The notes: a model not told the origin generated them from the letters alone. A DNA stretch of 64,000 nt from Acinetobacter kookii (GCF_900096895.1 NZ_FMYO01000010.1:1-64000); one strand, 5' to 3'. Shown: positions 27,963-37,807, counted from the stretch's first letter. Program-made: numbers and translations.

Positions 27963-30581
27963 TTAAGCTACATTCCCTTCCAGGAAGTCCTGTGCAAAGC
28001 GTTGCAATACACCGCCCGCTTCATAAACAGAAACTTCTTCTTCGGTATCCAGACGACAAGTTACAGGCACTTCAACAATCTGGTTTTTACCATCATCAGT
28101 TGCGCGCTCAATAACTAGAGTTAAGGTCGAACGTGGCGCAATATTACCCACTACGCTATACAGTTCCGTACCATCCAGCTTTAAAGTCTTGCGGTTCGTA
28201 CCCGGTTTAAACTCAAGCGGCAACACGCCCATACCCACCAGGTTAGTACGGTGAATACGCTCAAAACCTTCGGCCACAATCGCTTCCACACCGGCAAGAC
28301 GCACACCTTTGGCTGCCCAGTCACGGCTAGAACCCTGACCATAGTCCGCACCCGCAATAATGATCAGCGGCTGCTTACGGTTCATGTAGGTTTCTATCGC
28401 TTCCCACATACGCATCACTTCACCTTCCGGCTCGACACGCGCTTTTGAACCCTGCTTGATGGTACCGTCAGCACGCACCACCATTTCATTGAACAGTTTA
28501 GGATTCGCCAAAGTCGCACGCTGTGCAGTCAAGTGGTCACCACGGTGCGTTGCATAGGAGTTAAAGTCTTCCTCAGGTACGCCCATTTTGTGCAGATATT
28601 CACCCGCAGCCGAATCCATAATAATCGCATTCGATGGCGATAAATGGTCGGTAGTGATGTTATCCGGCAAAATCGCCAGCGGACGCATGTTGGTCAAGGT
28701 ACGCGGTGCAGCCAAAGCCCCTTCCCAATATGGCGGACGGCGGATATAGGTACTTTGCGGACGCCAGTCATACAGTGGGCTTGCCGCTTTTTCACGCTCG
28801 CCCAAATCAAACATTGGAATGTAAACTTTCTTAAATTGCTCTGGTTTTACCGCAACTTTTACCAGCGCATCAATTTCTTCATCTGATGGCCAGATGTCCT
28901 TTAAATAGACTGGATTGCCGTCTTTATCGTTGCCAAGTGCATCTTTTTCGATGTCAAAACGGATGGTACCGGCAATCGCATAAGCAACAACTAAAGGTGG
29001 AGATGCCAGGAAAGCCTGTTTGGCATAAGGATGGATACGGCCATCGAAGTTACGGTTGCCTGAAAGTACCGCAGTGGCATACAGGTCACGGTCGATAATT
29101 TCTTGCTGAATTTTTGGATCTAACGCACCCGACATACCGTTACAGGTGGTACATGCATAAGCCACAATACCAAAGCCCAATTTTTCTAAATCGTGCAATA
29201 CCCCTGCTTCTTCAAGGTATAAAGCAGCCGCTTTAGAACCTGGTGCAAATGATGATTTCACCCAAGGCTTACGGGTTAAGCCCAACTCGTTTGCCTTACG
29301 TGCCAATAAACCTGCAGCTACCGTGTTACGCGGGTTAGAGGTATTGGTACAAGAAGTAATCGCCGCGATAATCACCGCACCATCCGGCATTAAGCCTTCT
29401 GCTTCTTGCGCACGAGCGGCTTCTAAATTGCCTGCAATGCCTTTTTCTTTCAGGTCAGCCGTTGATACACGTGCATGCGGGTTTGACGGACCGGCAATGT
29501 TACGGGTTACGGTCGATAGGTCGAAACGGAGTACACGTGGATATTCCGCCTGTTTCATGTCTGAAGCCCAAAGACCAATTTCTTTGGCATATTGTTCAAC
29601 CAATTTCACCTGATCTGCTTCACGACCGGTTAAAGTCAGATAATCAATGGTGTTCTGGTCAATATAGAACATCGCCGCAGTTGCGCCATATTCAGGCGTC
29701 ATGTTGGAAATGGTGGCACGGTCGCCTACAGACATGCTGTCGGCACCTTCACCAAAGAATTCCAGGTATGCGCCCACGACACGTTCTTTACGCAGGAACT
29801 CCGTTAATGCCAATACGATATCGGTTGCGGTAATGCCGGGCTTGCGCTGACCTACCAGTTCCACACCAATAATGTCCGGCAGACGCATCCACGATGCACG
29901 GCCGAGCATCACGTTTTCTGCTTCCAGGCCACCTACGCCCACTGAAATCACACCCAAGGCATCGGTATGTGGCGTATGCGAGTCTGTACCGACACAGGTA
30001 TCCGGGAATGCCACGCCGTCACGCTTTTGAATCACCGGAGACATTTTCTCCAGATTAATCTGGTGCATGATGCCGTTACCCGCAGGAATCACATCGACAT
30101 TTTCAAATGCAGTTTTGGTCCATTCAATAAAGTGGAAACGGTCTTCATTACGACGGTCTTCCACTTCGCGGTTTTTACGGAACGCATCCGGGTCAAAACC
30201 TCCATATTCCACCGCTAAAGAGTGGTCAACGATCAGCTGGGTTGGAACGACCGGATTGACTTTAGACGGGTCACCGCCCTGGTCGGCAATCGCATCACGC
30301 AGGCCGGCAAGGTCCACCAGTGCGGTTTGCCCCAAAATGTCGTGACACACCACACGTGCCGGATACCAAGGAAAATCGTGGTCTTGCTTACGTTCAATCA
30401 GCTGACGTAAAGACTGTTCCAGAATGGCAGGCTCACAACGGCGTACCAGCTGCTCGGCAAGTACTTTTGAGGTATAGGGAAGTTTTGCATATGCGCCTGG
30501 CTGAATATCTTCTACGGCTTGGCGTACGTCATAATATTCGAGCTGGGTACCTTGCAGCGGTTTACGGTAGTTGTTGTTCAT
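27963..30581 (-). CDS. acnD: Fe/S-dependent 2-methylisocitrate dehydratase (AcnD-type aconitase)
   Basis: 872-aa aconitase-superfamily enzyme. The three cluster cysteines sit in AITSCTNTSNPR and ACTTCNGMSG. The N-terminus (RKPLQGTQLEYYDVRQAVEDIQPGAY) and FHFIEWTKTAFENVDVIP match AcnD, which dehydrates 2-methylcitrate in the methylcitrate cycle, more than AcnA. Usually acnD sits with prpB, prpC and prpF; none is present here. It may therefore serve as a general aconitase or work with prp genes elsewhere. AGAGGCAGG precedes the ATG. Confidence 0.85.
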   Translation of the reverse strand: MNNNYRKPLQGTQLEYYDVRQAVEDIQPGAYAKLPYTSKVLAEQLVRRCEPAILEQSLRQLIERKQDHDFPWYPARVVCHDILGQTALVDLAGLRDAIADQGGDPSKVNPVVPTQLIVDHSLAVEYGGFDPDAFRKNREVEDRRNEDRFHFIEWTKTAFENVDVIPAGNGIMHQINLEKMSPVIQKRDGVAFPDTCVGTDSHTPHTDALGVISVGVGGLEAENVMLGRASWMRLPDIIGVELVGQRKPGITATDIVLALTEFLRKERVVGAYLEFFGEGADSMSVGDRATISNMTPEYGATAAMFYIDQNTIDYLTLTGREADQVKLVEQYAKEIGLWASDMKQAEYPRVLRFDLSTVTRNIAGPSNPHARVSTADLKEKGIAGNLEAARAQEAEGLMPDGAVIIAAITSCTNTSNPRNTVAAGLLARKANELGLTRKPWVKSSFAPGSKAAALYLEEAGVLHDLEKLGFGIVAYACTTCNGMSGALDPKIQQEIIDRDLYATAVLSGNRNFDGRIHPYAKQAFLASPPLVVAYAIAGTIRFDIEKDALGNDKDGNPVYLKDIWPSDEEIDALVKVAVKPEQFKKVYIPMFDLGEREKAASPLYDWRPQSTYIRRPPYWEGALAAPRTLTNMRPLAILPDNITTDHLSPSNAIIMDSAAGEYLHKMGVPEEDFNSYATHRGDHLTAQRATLANPKLFNEMVVRADGTIKQGSKARVEPEGEVMRMWEAIETYMNRKQPLIIIAGADYGQGSSRDWAAKGVRLAGVEAIVAEGFERIHRTNLVGMGVLPLEFKPGTNRKTLKLDGTELYSVVGNIAPRSTLTLVIERATDDGKNQIVEVPVTCRLDTEEEVSVYEAGGVLQRFAQDFLEGNVA

Positions 30582-31108
30582 AGCTTACCTGCCTCTTGAA
30601 TCACTTTTTCTTGACTACGTAATTGTTGTTGACGAGTTACAATCGGTTCAACGGCATAGTACACTGCCGAAAAGCCATTTCCCAAATCTTTTATATTTCA
30701 TAAACTTAGATATAAAAATAGGTGTTTTAGAAATATATTGTTACACATTTTTTAAGATATTTGCTCTAATCGTGCTTTTTTTGGAAAAATAGCAGGAAAT
30801 AGGCCTCATTCTTTAGTATTAGATATACCTAAGCGAATAAAAAACAAGCGTCCATTGTGCGATTTATGTTGATGTTAAACAGTCTGTCATCACTTAAAAA
30901 ATTAAGTTTTTCTAAACTATTATCTATCAAACTTAAGCATTAAAAATTACATAAACTTTGATCATAAATACTTATATTTATTAGATATTTTTACAATTAT
31001 TCTGTTTCAGCCATCCAGATTCCCCTATAATCAAACCTTTCTTAAGAATTTAATTATTGTTCAATAAAAAAAACCTCATTACAAAAAAACCAAAGAAGGT
31101 GAAATAAA
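30582..31108. other. Divergent intergenic region between acnD and multicopper oxidase
   Basis: 527 bases, AT-rich, no convincing frame. It should hold the acnD promoter on the minus strand and the oxidase promoter on the plus strand (separate entry). No further element identified. Confidence 0.6.
31003..31031 (+). promoter_or_regulatory. Possible promoter of the multicopper oxidase
   Basis: A perfect TATAAT at 31026-31031 lies 77 bases before the ATG. The matching -35 (TGTTTC at 31003, 17-base spacer) is poor, so activation by a regulator is possible. Confidence 0.4.
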
Positions 31109-33253
31109 ATGTTGCAAATAGCCATTATTGGAATCATCACTGCGGGTTTGGCAGTTTTGATCTCCAGTTGGTATGGAGCTCAACATCCATCCAGCCCATC
31201 GCATCCAGCCCATCCACCACATCACTCTAACCCATCCCAGCCATCCAACCCGTCACACCCTTCTCACCCTTCTCACCCTAATCCCGAAGCATCTGATTCA
31301 GTGATTAGCAACCCGCCCTTATTACCCAAAAATGCCAAGGGCAAACACGAACTTGTTGTTACTTATAAACTCAATAAGCTCTATAACCCCAATACGAAAG
31401 TATGGAATCCCGTTCTCTTGCGAGGCTATTTAACCAACCCCAGCTTATTGAATAAAAAACAAGAGGGGCATTACGTTAATGATCTCTTGGTGGGACCACA
31501 AATTCGTATCAAACAAGGTGAAACTCTGAACCTGAACGTAAATAACCAGCTTCCAGTCGAATCGGAAGAAACCTGTCCTCATCATGTAGAGAATATCAAC
31601 AACCCAAATTGCTTTAATACCACCAACATTCATACGCATGGGTTCTGGGTCACTCCTCAAGGCAACGGTGATAATGTCTTCGTAAGAATTGCCCCACAAG
31701 AAAAATTTGACTATCAGTATAAAATTGAAAAAAACCATCCTGCTGGAACCTTTTGGTATCACGCTCACGTGCACGGCTCAACAGCGATTCAAGTTTCCAG
31801 CGGTATGGCCGGCCCACTCATTGTTGAAGGTTCCAGAGTGCCAAAATATAAACAAGGCAAAATCACCGAAACTGGAGATATGGATATTCTGTGGAAAGAT
31901 AAAGCCAAAAACAGCGATTCGAATGAAAAAGTCCTGTTATTTCAACAAATTCAATACAGATGCAATGCTTCAGACGGCACCCTTACCAATCCCGATAATT
32001 GTGTAGGGATAGGGATACTGGAAGATTATGTTAATTCCGGTCTGAATTCTCCGGCCACGTGGGGAGCGGATAAATATCACACCTCCATCAATGGCAAAGT
32101 TTTAGGCGAGATGAAAGTAGAGCAGAATGAATTTAATCGTTGGCGCATGATTCATGGCGGTGTTCGAGACACCATCGGTTTAATGATTAAAGAACTTCCT
32201 GAATCTAAAAACTATACTGCCGAACAAACCATTCAGGCCTGTTCATCTTATCAAGAAAAAAACCAGAAAGAGGCGTTTGATCGCCTGAAAAGTTTACAGG
32301 TCAACACCATTGCCCAAGATGGTTTGACCATGAATCATGTACAAACCCGAACACTTTCGGTATTCCATCCGGGTTATCGTCAAGATGCCATGGTCGCCTT
32401 CCCGACCAGCAATAAATACTGTATTTATGACACAGTGTTAAATGTGGATGACCAAATCAATTCAGCATTACCCGACCAAATCCAGCCCCAACTCGCACCG
32501 AATAACCCTTTAAACGCACAACTGATTGGATGGGTCAATGTCAAAGCCAGCAAGCAGTCAGCCCAAACAGCAGCCCAGTTCCTGCAAGCACAGGCGAAAA
32601 AAATTGGTTTAAACAAAGAGATTCAAGCTCAGCTCTCACAACTGAATCTTTCAGCATTTGCAGATCACGCCTCACTGATGACCCCGGAAATCGATCAAGA
32701 GGTTGCGGCAAGGCCAACTCAATTTAATTCATTTATTATCAGTGGTTTTGGCTCCCCTGGAGGCCCTAAATTTGGCTTCAGCCATGATATAAACAACCCA
32801 ACCAGCTCTCTTAGTTTTGGAGATCTGTTTGAAGGTCCGGGCTCTATTAATGGCCATTATGTGCGTCAATTACAAGTTGGAGCAACAGATGAGTGGGAAC
32901 TCAGAAGTATAGTAGGCGGCCATCCATTCCATATTCACATCAACCCGTTCCAAATTGTCAAAATTTTAGATCCTGATGGTGTTGATGTCAGTGTTGCCGA
33001 TAATGAGGTCAAAGATGAAACAGGTGGCGTGGTTGATGCCCAGTACCGTGGTTTAAAAGGTGTATTCAAAGACACCATCTTTGTGAAACCGGGCGGCTAT
33101 CGTATCATCCTTAGATCACACTATAAAAAGTTTGAAGGTGATTTTGTTCAGCACTGCCATATTCTGGATCATGAAGATCAGGGCATGATGGAATTTGTCC
33201 GCATCTGTGGTGACAAGTTTGACTGTAATACTCCACCACCAGTACATCACTGA
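31109..33253 (+). CDS. Multicopper oxidase with His/Pro/Ser-rich N-terminal linker
   Basis: 714-aa oxidase with all four copper motifs: HTHGFW (about 174), WYHAHVHGS (about 215), HPFHIHINPFQ (about 605) and HCHILDHEDQGMM (about 682), where the final Met is the axial type 1 ligand. The N-terminus is a hydrophobic helix (about 2-20, likely signal anchor or signal peptide) followed by about 35 residues of repeated HPS/NPS units. Well over 100 residues separate the copper pairs, so it is longer than CueO or CopA. Substrate (metal, bilirubin-like or phenolic) cannot be told. Monocistronic. Confidence 0.85.
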   Translation: MLQIAIIGIITAGLAVLISSWYGAQHPSSPSHPAHPPHHSNPSQPSNPSHPSHPSHPNPEASDSVISNPPLLPKNAKGKHELVVTYKLNKLYNPNTKVWNPVLLRGYLTNPSLLNKKQEGHYVNDLLVGPQIRIKQGETLNLNVNNQLPVESEETCPHHVENINNPNCFNTTNIHTHGFWVTPQGNGDNVFVRIAPQEKFDYQYKIEKNHPAGTFWYHAHVHGSTAIQVSSGMAGPLIVEGSRVPKYKQGKITETGDMDILWKDKAKNSDSNEKVLLFQQIQYRCNASDGTLTNPDNCVGIGILEDYVNSGLNSPATWGADKYHTSINGKVLGEMKVEQNEFNRWRMIHGGVRDTIGLMIKELPESKNYTAEQTIQACSSYQEKNQKEAFDRLKSLQVNTIAQDGLTMNHVQTRTLSVFHPGYRQDAMVAFPTSNKYCIYDTVLNVDDQINSALPDQIQPQLAPNNPLNAQLIGWVNVKASKQSAQTAAQFLQAQAKKIGLNKEIQAQLSQLNLSAFADHASLMTPEIDQEVAARPTQFNSFIISGFGSPGGPKFGFSHDINNPTSSLSFGDLFEGPGSINGHYVRQLQVGATDEWELRSIVGGHPFHIHINPFQIVKILDPDGVDVSVADNEVKDETGGVVDAQYRGLKGVFKDTIFVKPGGYRIILRSHYKKFEGDFVQHCHILDHEDQGMMEFVRICGDKFDCNTPPPVHH

Positions 33254-33279
33254 CCTGAAGTATCCTCTTTAATCTTGCG

Positions 33280-33305
33280 AGCCCATAGCAATATGGGCTT
33301 TTTGT
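33280..33305 (+). terminator. Terminator after the multicopper oxidase
   Basis: AGCCCATA-GCAA-TATGGGCT followed by TTTTTG, 27 bases after the stop. Confidence 0.8.
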
Positions 33306-33375
33306 TTGCCTATCTGTCTTGCTTGCTGCAAAATATCTGCATTAACAATTTGTGAAATTTACCCAGAGGCTGGTC

Positions 33376-34101
33376 ATGGCAACGTCTACTGCTTTTACGC
33401 TATTCACTTTAAATGGTGTAGATGCGCAAAAATTCCTTCAAGGTCAGGTTACTTTAAATACTGAAGCTTTGGCAGAAAACCTGACTCGCTATACCGCGAT
33501 CTGTAGTTTAAAAGGACGTATCCAGTTTGGCTTATGGCTGAAAAAAATCAATCCGGAAAGTTTTGAAATTGTGGTCACTGCCGATCAGGCCGAAGAATTT
33601 GCCAAACACATTAAAAAGTTTGGTGCTTTTTCGAAAATGAAACTGGAACAAGTCAGCCAAGTTTACCCTACCCTGAATGGCGCTAGTACTGACTTTTCCG
33701 CCAACGAAACCGATATCGCCGCTTGGCAGCTTCAAGCGATTGAAGCCGGTCAGGCCTGGATTGAAGCAACCACCGCTCAAGAATTCCAGCCGCAAGAACT
33801 GCGTTTGCATCAGCGTGAAGGCGTACATTACGACAAGGGCTGCTATTTGGGTCAGGAAATTATTGCGCGTCTCTGGTTCAAGGCAAAACCGAAACACTGG
33901 CTGCATTTGGTTCAAGGAACAGGTTATGCCCCTGCCGCTGCAACCCAACTGAATAATGATGTTGAAGTGGTCAATAGCATTGCTGTTGATGGCGGTTATA
34001 AGGCCCTGGTCGTGGCTAAACCGGAAGCATTGGCTGAATTAGGGCTACAAGTGTTAGATTTGCCTGAAGCCTTAAATGGCGATGTGGCGCGTCCACAATA
34101 A
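33376..34101 (+). CDS. ygfZ: Folate-binding YgfZ family protein
   Basis: 241-aa GcvT-related protein. The signature YDKGCYLGQEIIAR (K-G-C-Y-x-G-Q-E) is at about 152-165; the N-terminus FTLNGVDAQKFLQGQVTLNT is typical. YgfZ binds tetrahydrofolate and helps maintain some Fe/S enzymes. Start taken at 33376 because GAGG precedes it and MATSTAFTLF fits the family; the frame opens eight codons earlier. Terminator follows. Confidence 0.88.
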   Translation: MATSTAFTLFTLNGVDAQKFLQGQVTLNTEALAENLTRYTAICSLKGRIQFGLWLKKINPESFEIVVTADQAEEFAKHIKKFGAFSKMKLEQVSQVYPTLNGASTDFSANETDIAAWQLQAIEAGQAWIEATTAQEFQPQELRLHQREGVHYDKGCYLGQEIIARLWFKAKPKHWLHLVQGTGYAPAAATQLNNDVEVVNSIAVDGGYKALVVAKPEALAELGLQVLDLPEALNGDVARPQ

Positions 34102-34122
34102 ATTCTAAAGATTAAACTTCAT

Positions 34123-34150
34123 AAAAAAGCCTCCAACAATGGAGGCTTTT
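34123..34150. terminator. Bidirectional terminator
   Basis: AGCCTCC-AACAAT-GGAGGCT flanked by A and T runs, between the convergent ygfZ and the 81-aa gene. Confidence 0.85.
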
Positions 34151-34156
34151 GATTGA

Positions 34157-34402
34157 TTAAAAACCATGAAACAGTTTGTTCATATCTTTGCAGACATATT
34201 CTTTAAATGAATAATCGCGCGCATGCTTGGCATCAAATTTTGCTTCAAGTTCACCTTTTTTAAAGATATAGACCCGGTCCTCTTTGCTGACCAAATATTC
34301 AGCACCCAGTTTCATCAGCAATGCGTCAATTTTTTCTTCTTCAGCAATCGTACTGTCAAGATTGACCCGATCATAGGCCCGTTTAATCGCTTTAATGAAC
34401 AT
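34157..34402 (-). CDS. Uncharacterised 81-aa protein
   Basis: Begins MFIKAIKRAYDRVNLDSTIA and ends KDMNKLFHGF. Charged and soluble, with KIDALLMKLGAEYLVSKEDRVYIFKKGELEAKFD in the centre, suggesting a small alpha/beta fold. No family recognised. Shared terminator and coherent codon use support it as real. Confidence 0.6.
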   Translation of the reverse strand: MFIKAIKRAYDRVNLDSTIAEEEKIDALLMKLGAEYLVSKEDRVYIFKKGELEAKFDAKHARDYSFKEYVCKDMNKLFHGF

Positions 34403-34765
34403 TCATCTACTCACACATTAATTCAGTCGCGATTTAAACAAAGATTGGCTTAAAAACAAAGTACCGTTTCGCCACGGCATATTTTCATCTGTTTTTATCT
34501 GTGCCTGGGCTTGAAAGTTTTCAATTTTTTAGACACAAGACAATTGATATACAAAGCATTCAAATCGCTTAAGCTGGGTTTAAGATTGTCCGCACAGAAT
34601 TCCTCCAGTAATGATTATGTAAATATCGATGAAATCTTATTGCAATGCACACATCATGTATTTACATTCGCATAAATAAACTTATGATGTTGTATGAAGT
34701 GTTCCACATTCATTTTAAACACATAAATGGAATTATGTGCATGTTTATAAAAGGTTTTTAAAAAT
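34403..34765. other. Divergent intergenic region, no gene seen
   Basis: 363 AT-rich bases between the 81-aa gene and the Sel1-repeat gene. A loose dyad (CATCAT near 34651 and ATGATG near 34683) lies about 80 bases before the downstream start. No promoter stands out. Confidence 0.4.
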
Positions 34766-35572
34766 ATGAAAAAAATTATACTTGCCGGCCTTATTGCTTT
34801 GTCTTCAAATTTCGCAATGGCTGAAATGGCAACCACTTCGGTTGATCCAGCCTTTGCCAAAATAGAAACCCTGGTCAAAGCCAACAATATGAAAGGTGCT
34901 TATCAGGAACTGGATAAATTAGCCAAAACAGGAAATGCCCAGGCACTTTATAATCTGGCCTACCTGACCCAAACCGGACAGGGAACTGCCAAAGATGAGA
35001 AAAAAGCCGTCAAGCTGTATCAGGAATCTGCAAACAAAGGCTATCCGGTAGCAAATTATGTATTGGGTAAAAACCACATCACCGGGACTTTAGGCCTTCC
35101 TCAGGACACTAAAAAAGCCAAACAGTATTTAGAAAAAGCGTCTAAGCAAGGCTTCGATGATGCCAGTGTCGATTTAGCCGTATTACTGTTTTCTGAAGGT
35201 ACACCCGCATCAGATAAACTGGCTTTGCAAAAACTAGAGCCGCTGATCAAAAAAGGCAATTATCAGGCCATTCATGCCAAAGCCTTATATGACATCAGCC
35301 AAGGTTTTAAAAACAAAAACGAAGCCCCGATCAAGCAAGGCTTACAGAGCATTCAGGATCTGGCACAAAAAGGCTATATTCCCGCTTTAATGGCTGTGGG
35401 CAACATGTTTGCAAACGGTAAAATCGTTCCGCAAAATCTGCCTGAAGCGAAAAAGATTTTTGAGGCTTTAGCCAAAGAAAATGTTCCGCAAGCCAAAGAA
35501 TCTTTAGCTGTGGTGGATAAAATGATTGCCGAACAGGCCAAAAATCCGCCTAAAGAGGCAAAGAAAAGCTAA
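34766..35572 (+). CDS. Secreted Sel1/TPR-like repeat protein
   Basis: 268-aa protein with a cleavable-looking signal peptide (MKKIILAGLIALSSNFAMAE, cleavage after AMA). Sel1-like repeats follow: AQALYNLAYLTQTGQGTAKDEKKAVKLY, then a second at about 85-125 and a third at about 205-235 (PALMAVGNMFANGKIVPQN). Such proteins are periplasmic scaffolds; partner unknown. Ends in a Lys-rich tail. Own terminator. Confidence 0.85.
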   Translation: MKKIILAGLIALSSNFAMAEMATTSVDPAFAKIETLVKANNMKGAYQELDKLAKTGNAQALYNLAYLTQTGQGTAKDEKKAVKLYQESANKGYPVANYVLGKNHITGTLGLPQDTKKAKQYLEKASKQGFDDASVDLAVLLFSEGTPASDKLALQKLEPLIKKGNYQAIHAKALYDISQGFKNKNEAPIKQGLQSIQDLAQKGYIPALMAVGNMFANGKIVPQNLPEAKKIFEALAKENVPQAKESLAVVDKMIAEQAKNPPKEAKKS

Positions 35573-35587
35573 GCACCAAGATGTTTT

Positions 35588-35614
35588 AAAAGCCCCGAAA
35601 TCCGGGGTTTTTTT
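35588..35614 (+). terminator. Terminator after the Sel1-repeat gene
   Basis: AGCCCCG-AAAT-CGGGGTTTTTTT, 16 bases past the stop. Confidence 0.85.
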
Positions 35615-35656
35615 ATACCGATTCTTTTGTTGTGATCCATGCTGAGCGTAAAAATT

Positions 35657-36583
35657 TTAAGCCCACCAGACAGTAATTAACACACTCACCACAATGAATC
35701 CTAAAATGGTGCTCATCAATAAAGGCGTTAAAGTTTTTTCATTTAAACCATAAGCCTGACCTAACATGGCAAAAATGGTCGGCATCGGCAAAGCGGCAAT
35801 AATGGTTCCGGCATAGACCATCTCCTGACTCACATCGGTGAAATAACTCAACCCCAGAAACATCAGCAAAGGCATAATCAGGTTGCTGGAAATCACCAGA
35901 TAAAAGCTTTGTACATTCACGTACTTCAGCGTCAGCCCCACAATTCCCCCACCAATCGAGAACAAGGCCAGAGGCGACGCGGTTTGTCCGATCATGGCCA
36001 AAACCTGATCCAGCTGCCGAGGAATTTCAATCTGGAAAATGGCACAGGCCATCCCCAGCATGACGCCCATAAATAAAGGATTTTTCAATAAAGTGACCAC
36101 TGTACTCTGGAGAATCTGGGCAAAATTAGCCTGTTGCGAGCTTCCCAGTTCAGCCAGAATCAGCACTGCCGGAATAAGCAGCACACTTTCAATGATCACG
36201 ACCAACGAGGTATAGGTCATCGCTTTTTGCCCCAGCAACAAGGACAATACCGCAGTACCAATGAGTCCGGTATTCGACATTGCCGCACCCAGCGACAGAA
36301 CCGAAGACTGTGAACGGTTATTTTTAAAATAATGTGAAACAATAAAAAAAGCCGTCACATATAAAATAAAAGTCACGCCGCTATAGACAAAGAAGTATTG
36401 GGGATACCAGATTTCATGCAAATCTTTTGACGCAAGCGACTGTAAAAACAACGCAGGCAAAGCAATTTTAATGGCAAAAGCACCAACGCTATTGAGCTGT
36501 ACCTTGCTTAAAAGTTGCCATTTTACCGAGAGATAACCGAAGGCCAATAAGAAAAAGATCGGCACGATGACCGAAAAGACCAT
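35657..36583 (-). CDS. AEC family permease
   Basis: 308-aa membrane protein with about ten helices. It begins VFSVIVPIFFLLAFGYLSVK and carries the AEC repeats GAFAIKIALPALFLQSLAS and GAAMSNTGLIGTAVLSLLLG (conserved N-x-G) plus IIAALPMPTIFAMLGQAYG. The family exports auxin-like compounds or transports malonate and other acids; substrate unknown. Downstream of an oxidoreductase gene on the same strand (99-base gap). Confidence 0.85.
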   Translation of the reverse strand: MVFSVIVPIFFLLAFGYLSVKWQLLSKVQLNSVGAFAIKIALPALFLQSLASKDLHEIWYPQYFFVYSGVTFILYVTAFFIVSHYFKNNRSQSSVLSLGAAMSNTGLIGTAVLSLLLGQKAMTYTSLVVIIESVLLIPAVLILAELGSSQQANFAQILQSTVVTLLKNPLFMGVMLGMACAIFQIEIPRQLDQVLAMIGQTASPLALFSIGGGIVGLTLKYVNVQSFYLVISSNLIMPLLMFLGLSYFTDVSQEMVYAGTIIAALPMPTIFAMLGQAYGLNEKTLTPLLMSTILGFIVVSVLITVWWA

Positions 36584-36682
36584 ATGGAATTTGTCCTTTC
36601 AATAAATAAAATTACCTGATCAGACCCTGATGGATCAGAGTCCGAGCATTAAAATGTTCAAGCGAAATATCGGGATGGAGTA

Positions 36683-37792
36683 TTAAAAAGCACGAAACAA
36701 TGCTTTTAACCCATGCGGCTGACAACGCAAATATTGCGGTGCAATTTGAATATTTTCACCCAATTCTGCTGCAGCATGCCATGGCCAGCGCGGGTCATAT
36801 AGCATAGCACGTGCTAGAGCAATTGCGTCAGCTTGCTGATAATGCAAAATCCCTTCGGCCTGCATCGCTTCTGTAATCAAACCCACGGCAATCACCGGGA
36901 TATTGACTGTTTTCTTGATGGCTTCAGCAAAGGGCACCTGATACCCTGGTTGTAGCTCAATTTTCTGTTGGGCATGCAAGCCACCACTCGACACATGAAT
37001 ATATACGGCGCCCAATTGCTCTAAAGCTTTGGACAGACCGATTGAAGATTCGATATCCCAACTGTCCTGCCCCTCCATCCAGTCCGTTGCAGAAATACGC
37101 ACGCCTATAGGATAACCTTCAGGAACTGCATTCTTCATGGCCTGAAAAACTTCCAGCGTTAAGCGAATACGGTTCTCGAAACTGCCGCCATATTCGTCCT
37201 GACGCTGATTCGATAACGGCGACATAAATTGATGCAGCAAATAGCCATGGGCTGCATGCACTTCAATCAGGTCAAACCCGGCATCTACCGCACGCTTGGC
37301 CGCATTAGCAAAGTCTTGAATCACTTGCCGGATTTCATCTTTACTCAGCGCATGTGGCGGGTGATCAGTCGGATTAAACGGCAAATCACTGGCAGAAACT
37401 GTTTGCCAGCCATGAGTCTCTTCCGGCTTAAATTGGCCTTTTCCATTCCAGGGTTTATCGGTAGAAGATTTACGCCCTGCGTGTGCCAGTTGTACTGCAA
37501 AAGGCATAGGCGAAAGTGTCTTTATTTTTGTCAGCAATGCCTTAATCTGATCACGCTGGGTATCATTCCACAGCCCCAAATCGGCATAACTGATCCGCCC
37601 TTCATCTTGCACTGCTGTTGCTTCAACAATACATAAACCTGCACCAGACAAGGCATAATTGGCCCATTGCTGTTCATGCCAATAAGTCACTTCGCCCTGT
37701 TCTGTTGCCGAATACTGGCACATTGGAGCAATCACAATTTTATTGCTCAGTTTTAATGAACCAAACTGAATCGGTTGAAATAATAACGCCAC
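36683..37792 (-). CDS. NADH:flavin oxidoreductase of the old yellow enzyme family (YqjM/NamA-like)
   Basis: 369-aa FMN ene-reductase. YqjM-class features: IVIAPMCQYSATEQGEVTYWH (redox-active Cys at about 25), VQLAHAGRKSS, FDLIEVHAAHGYLLHQFMSPLSNQR (substrate His pair) and ALARAMLYDPRWPW at the end. Reduces activated alkenes such as enones or nitro compounds. Begins 15 bases after the TonB receptor stop on the same strand, so the two are likely cotranscribed. Confidence 0.9.
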   Translation of the reverse strand: MALLFQPIQFGSLKLSNKIVIAPMCQYSATEQGEVTYWHEQQWANYALSGAGLCIVEATAVQDEGRISYADLGLWNDTQRDQIKALLTKIKTLSPMPFAVQLAHAGRKSSTDKPWNGKGQFKPEETHGWQTVSASDLPFNPTDHPPHALSKDEIRQVIQDFANAAKRAVDAGFDLIEVHAAHGYLLHQFMSPLSNQRQDEYGGSFENRIRLTLEVFQAMKNAVPEGYPIGVRISATDWMEGQDSWDIESSIGLSKALEQLGAVYIHVSSGGLHAQQKIELQPGYQVPFAEAIKKTVNIPVIAVGLITEAMQAEGILHYQQADAIALARAMLYDPRWPWHAAAELGENIQIAPQYLRCQPHGLKALFRAF

Positions 37793-37807
37793 GTTTGGCC
37801 CCCTCTG

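Noticed and set aside
31180-31290. Short repeated units resembling a CRISPR or minisatellite
   Set aside because: The repeats encode the His/Pro/Ser linker of the multicopper oxidase in frame and have no spacer structure.
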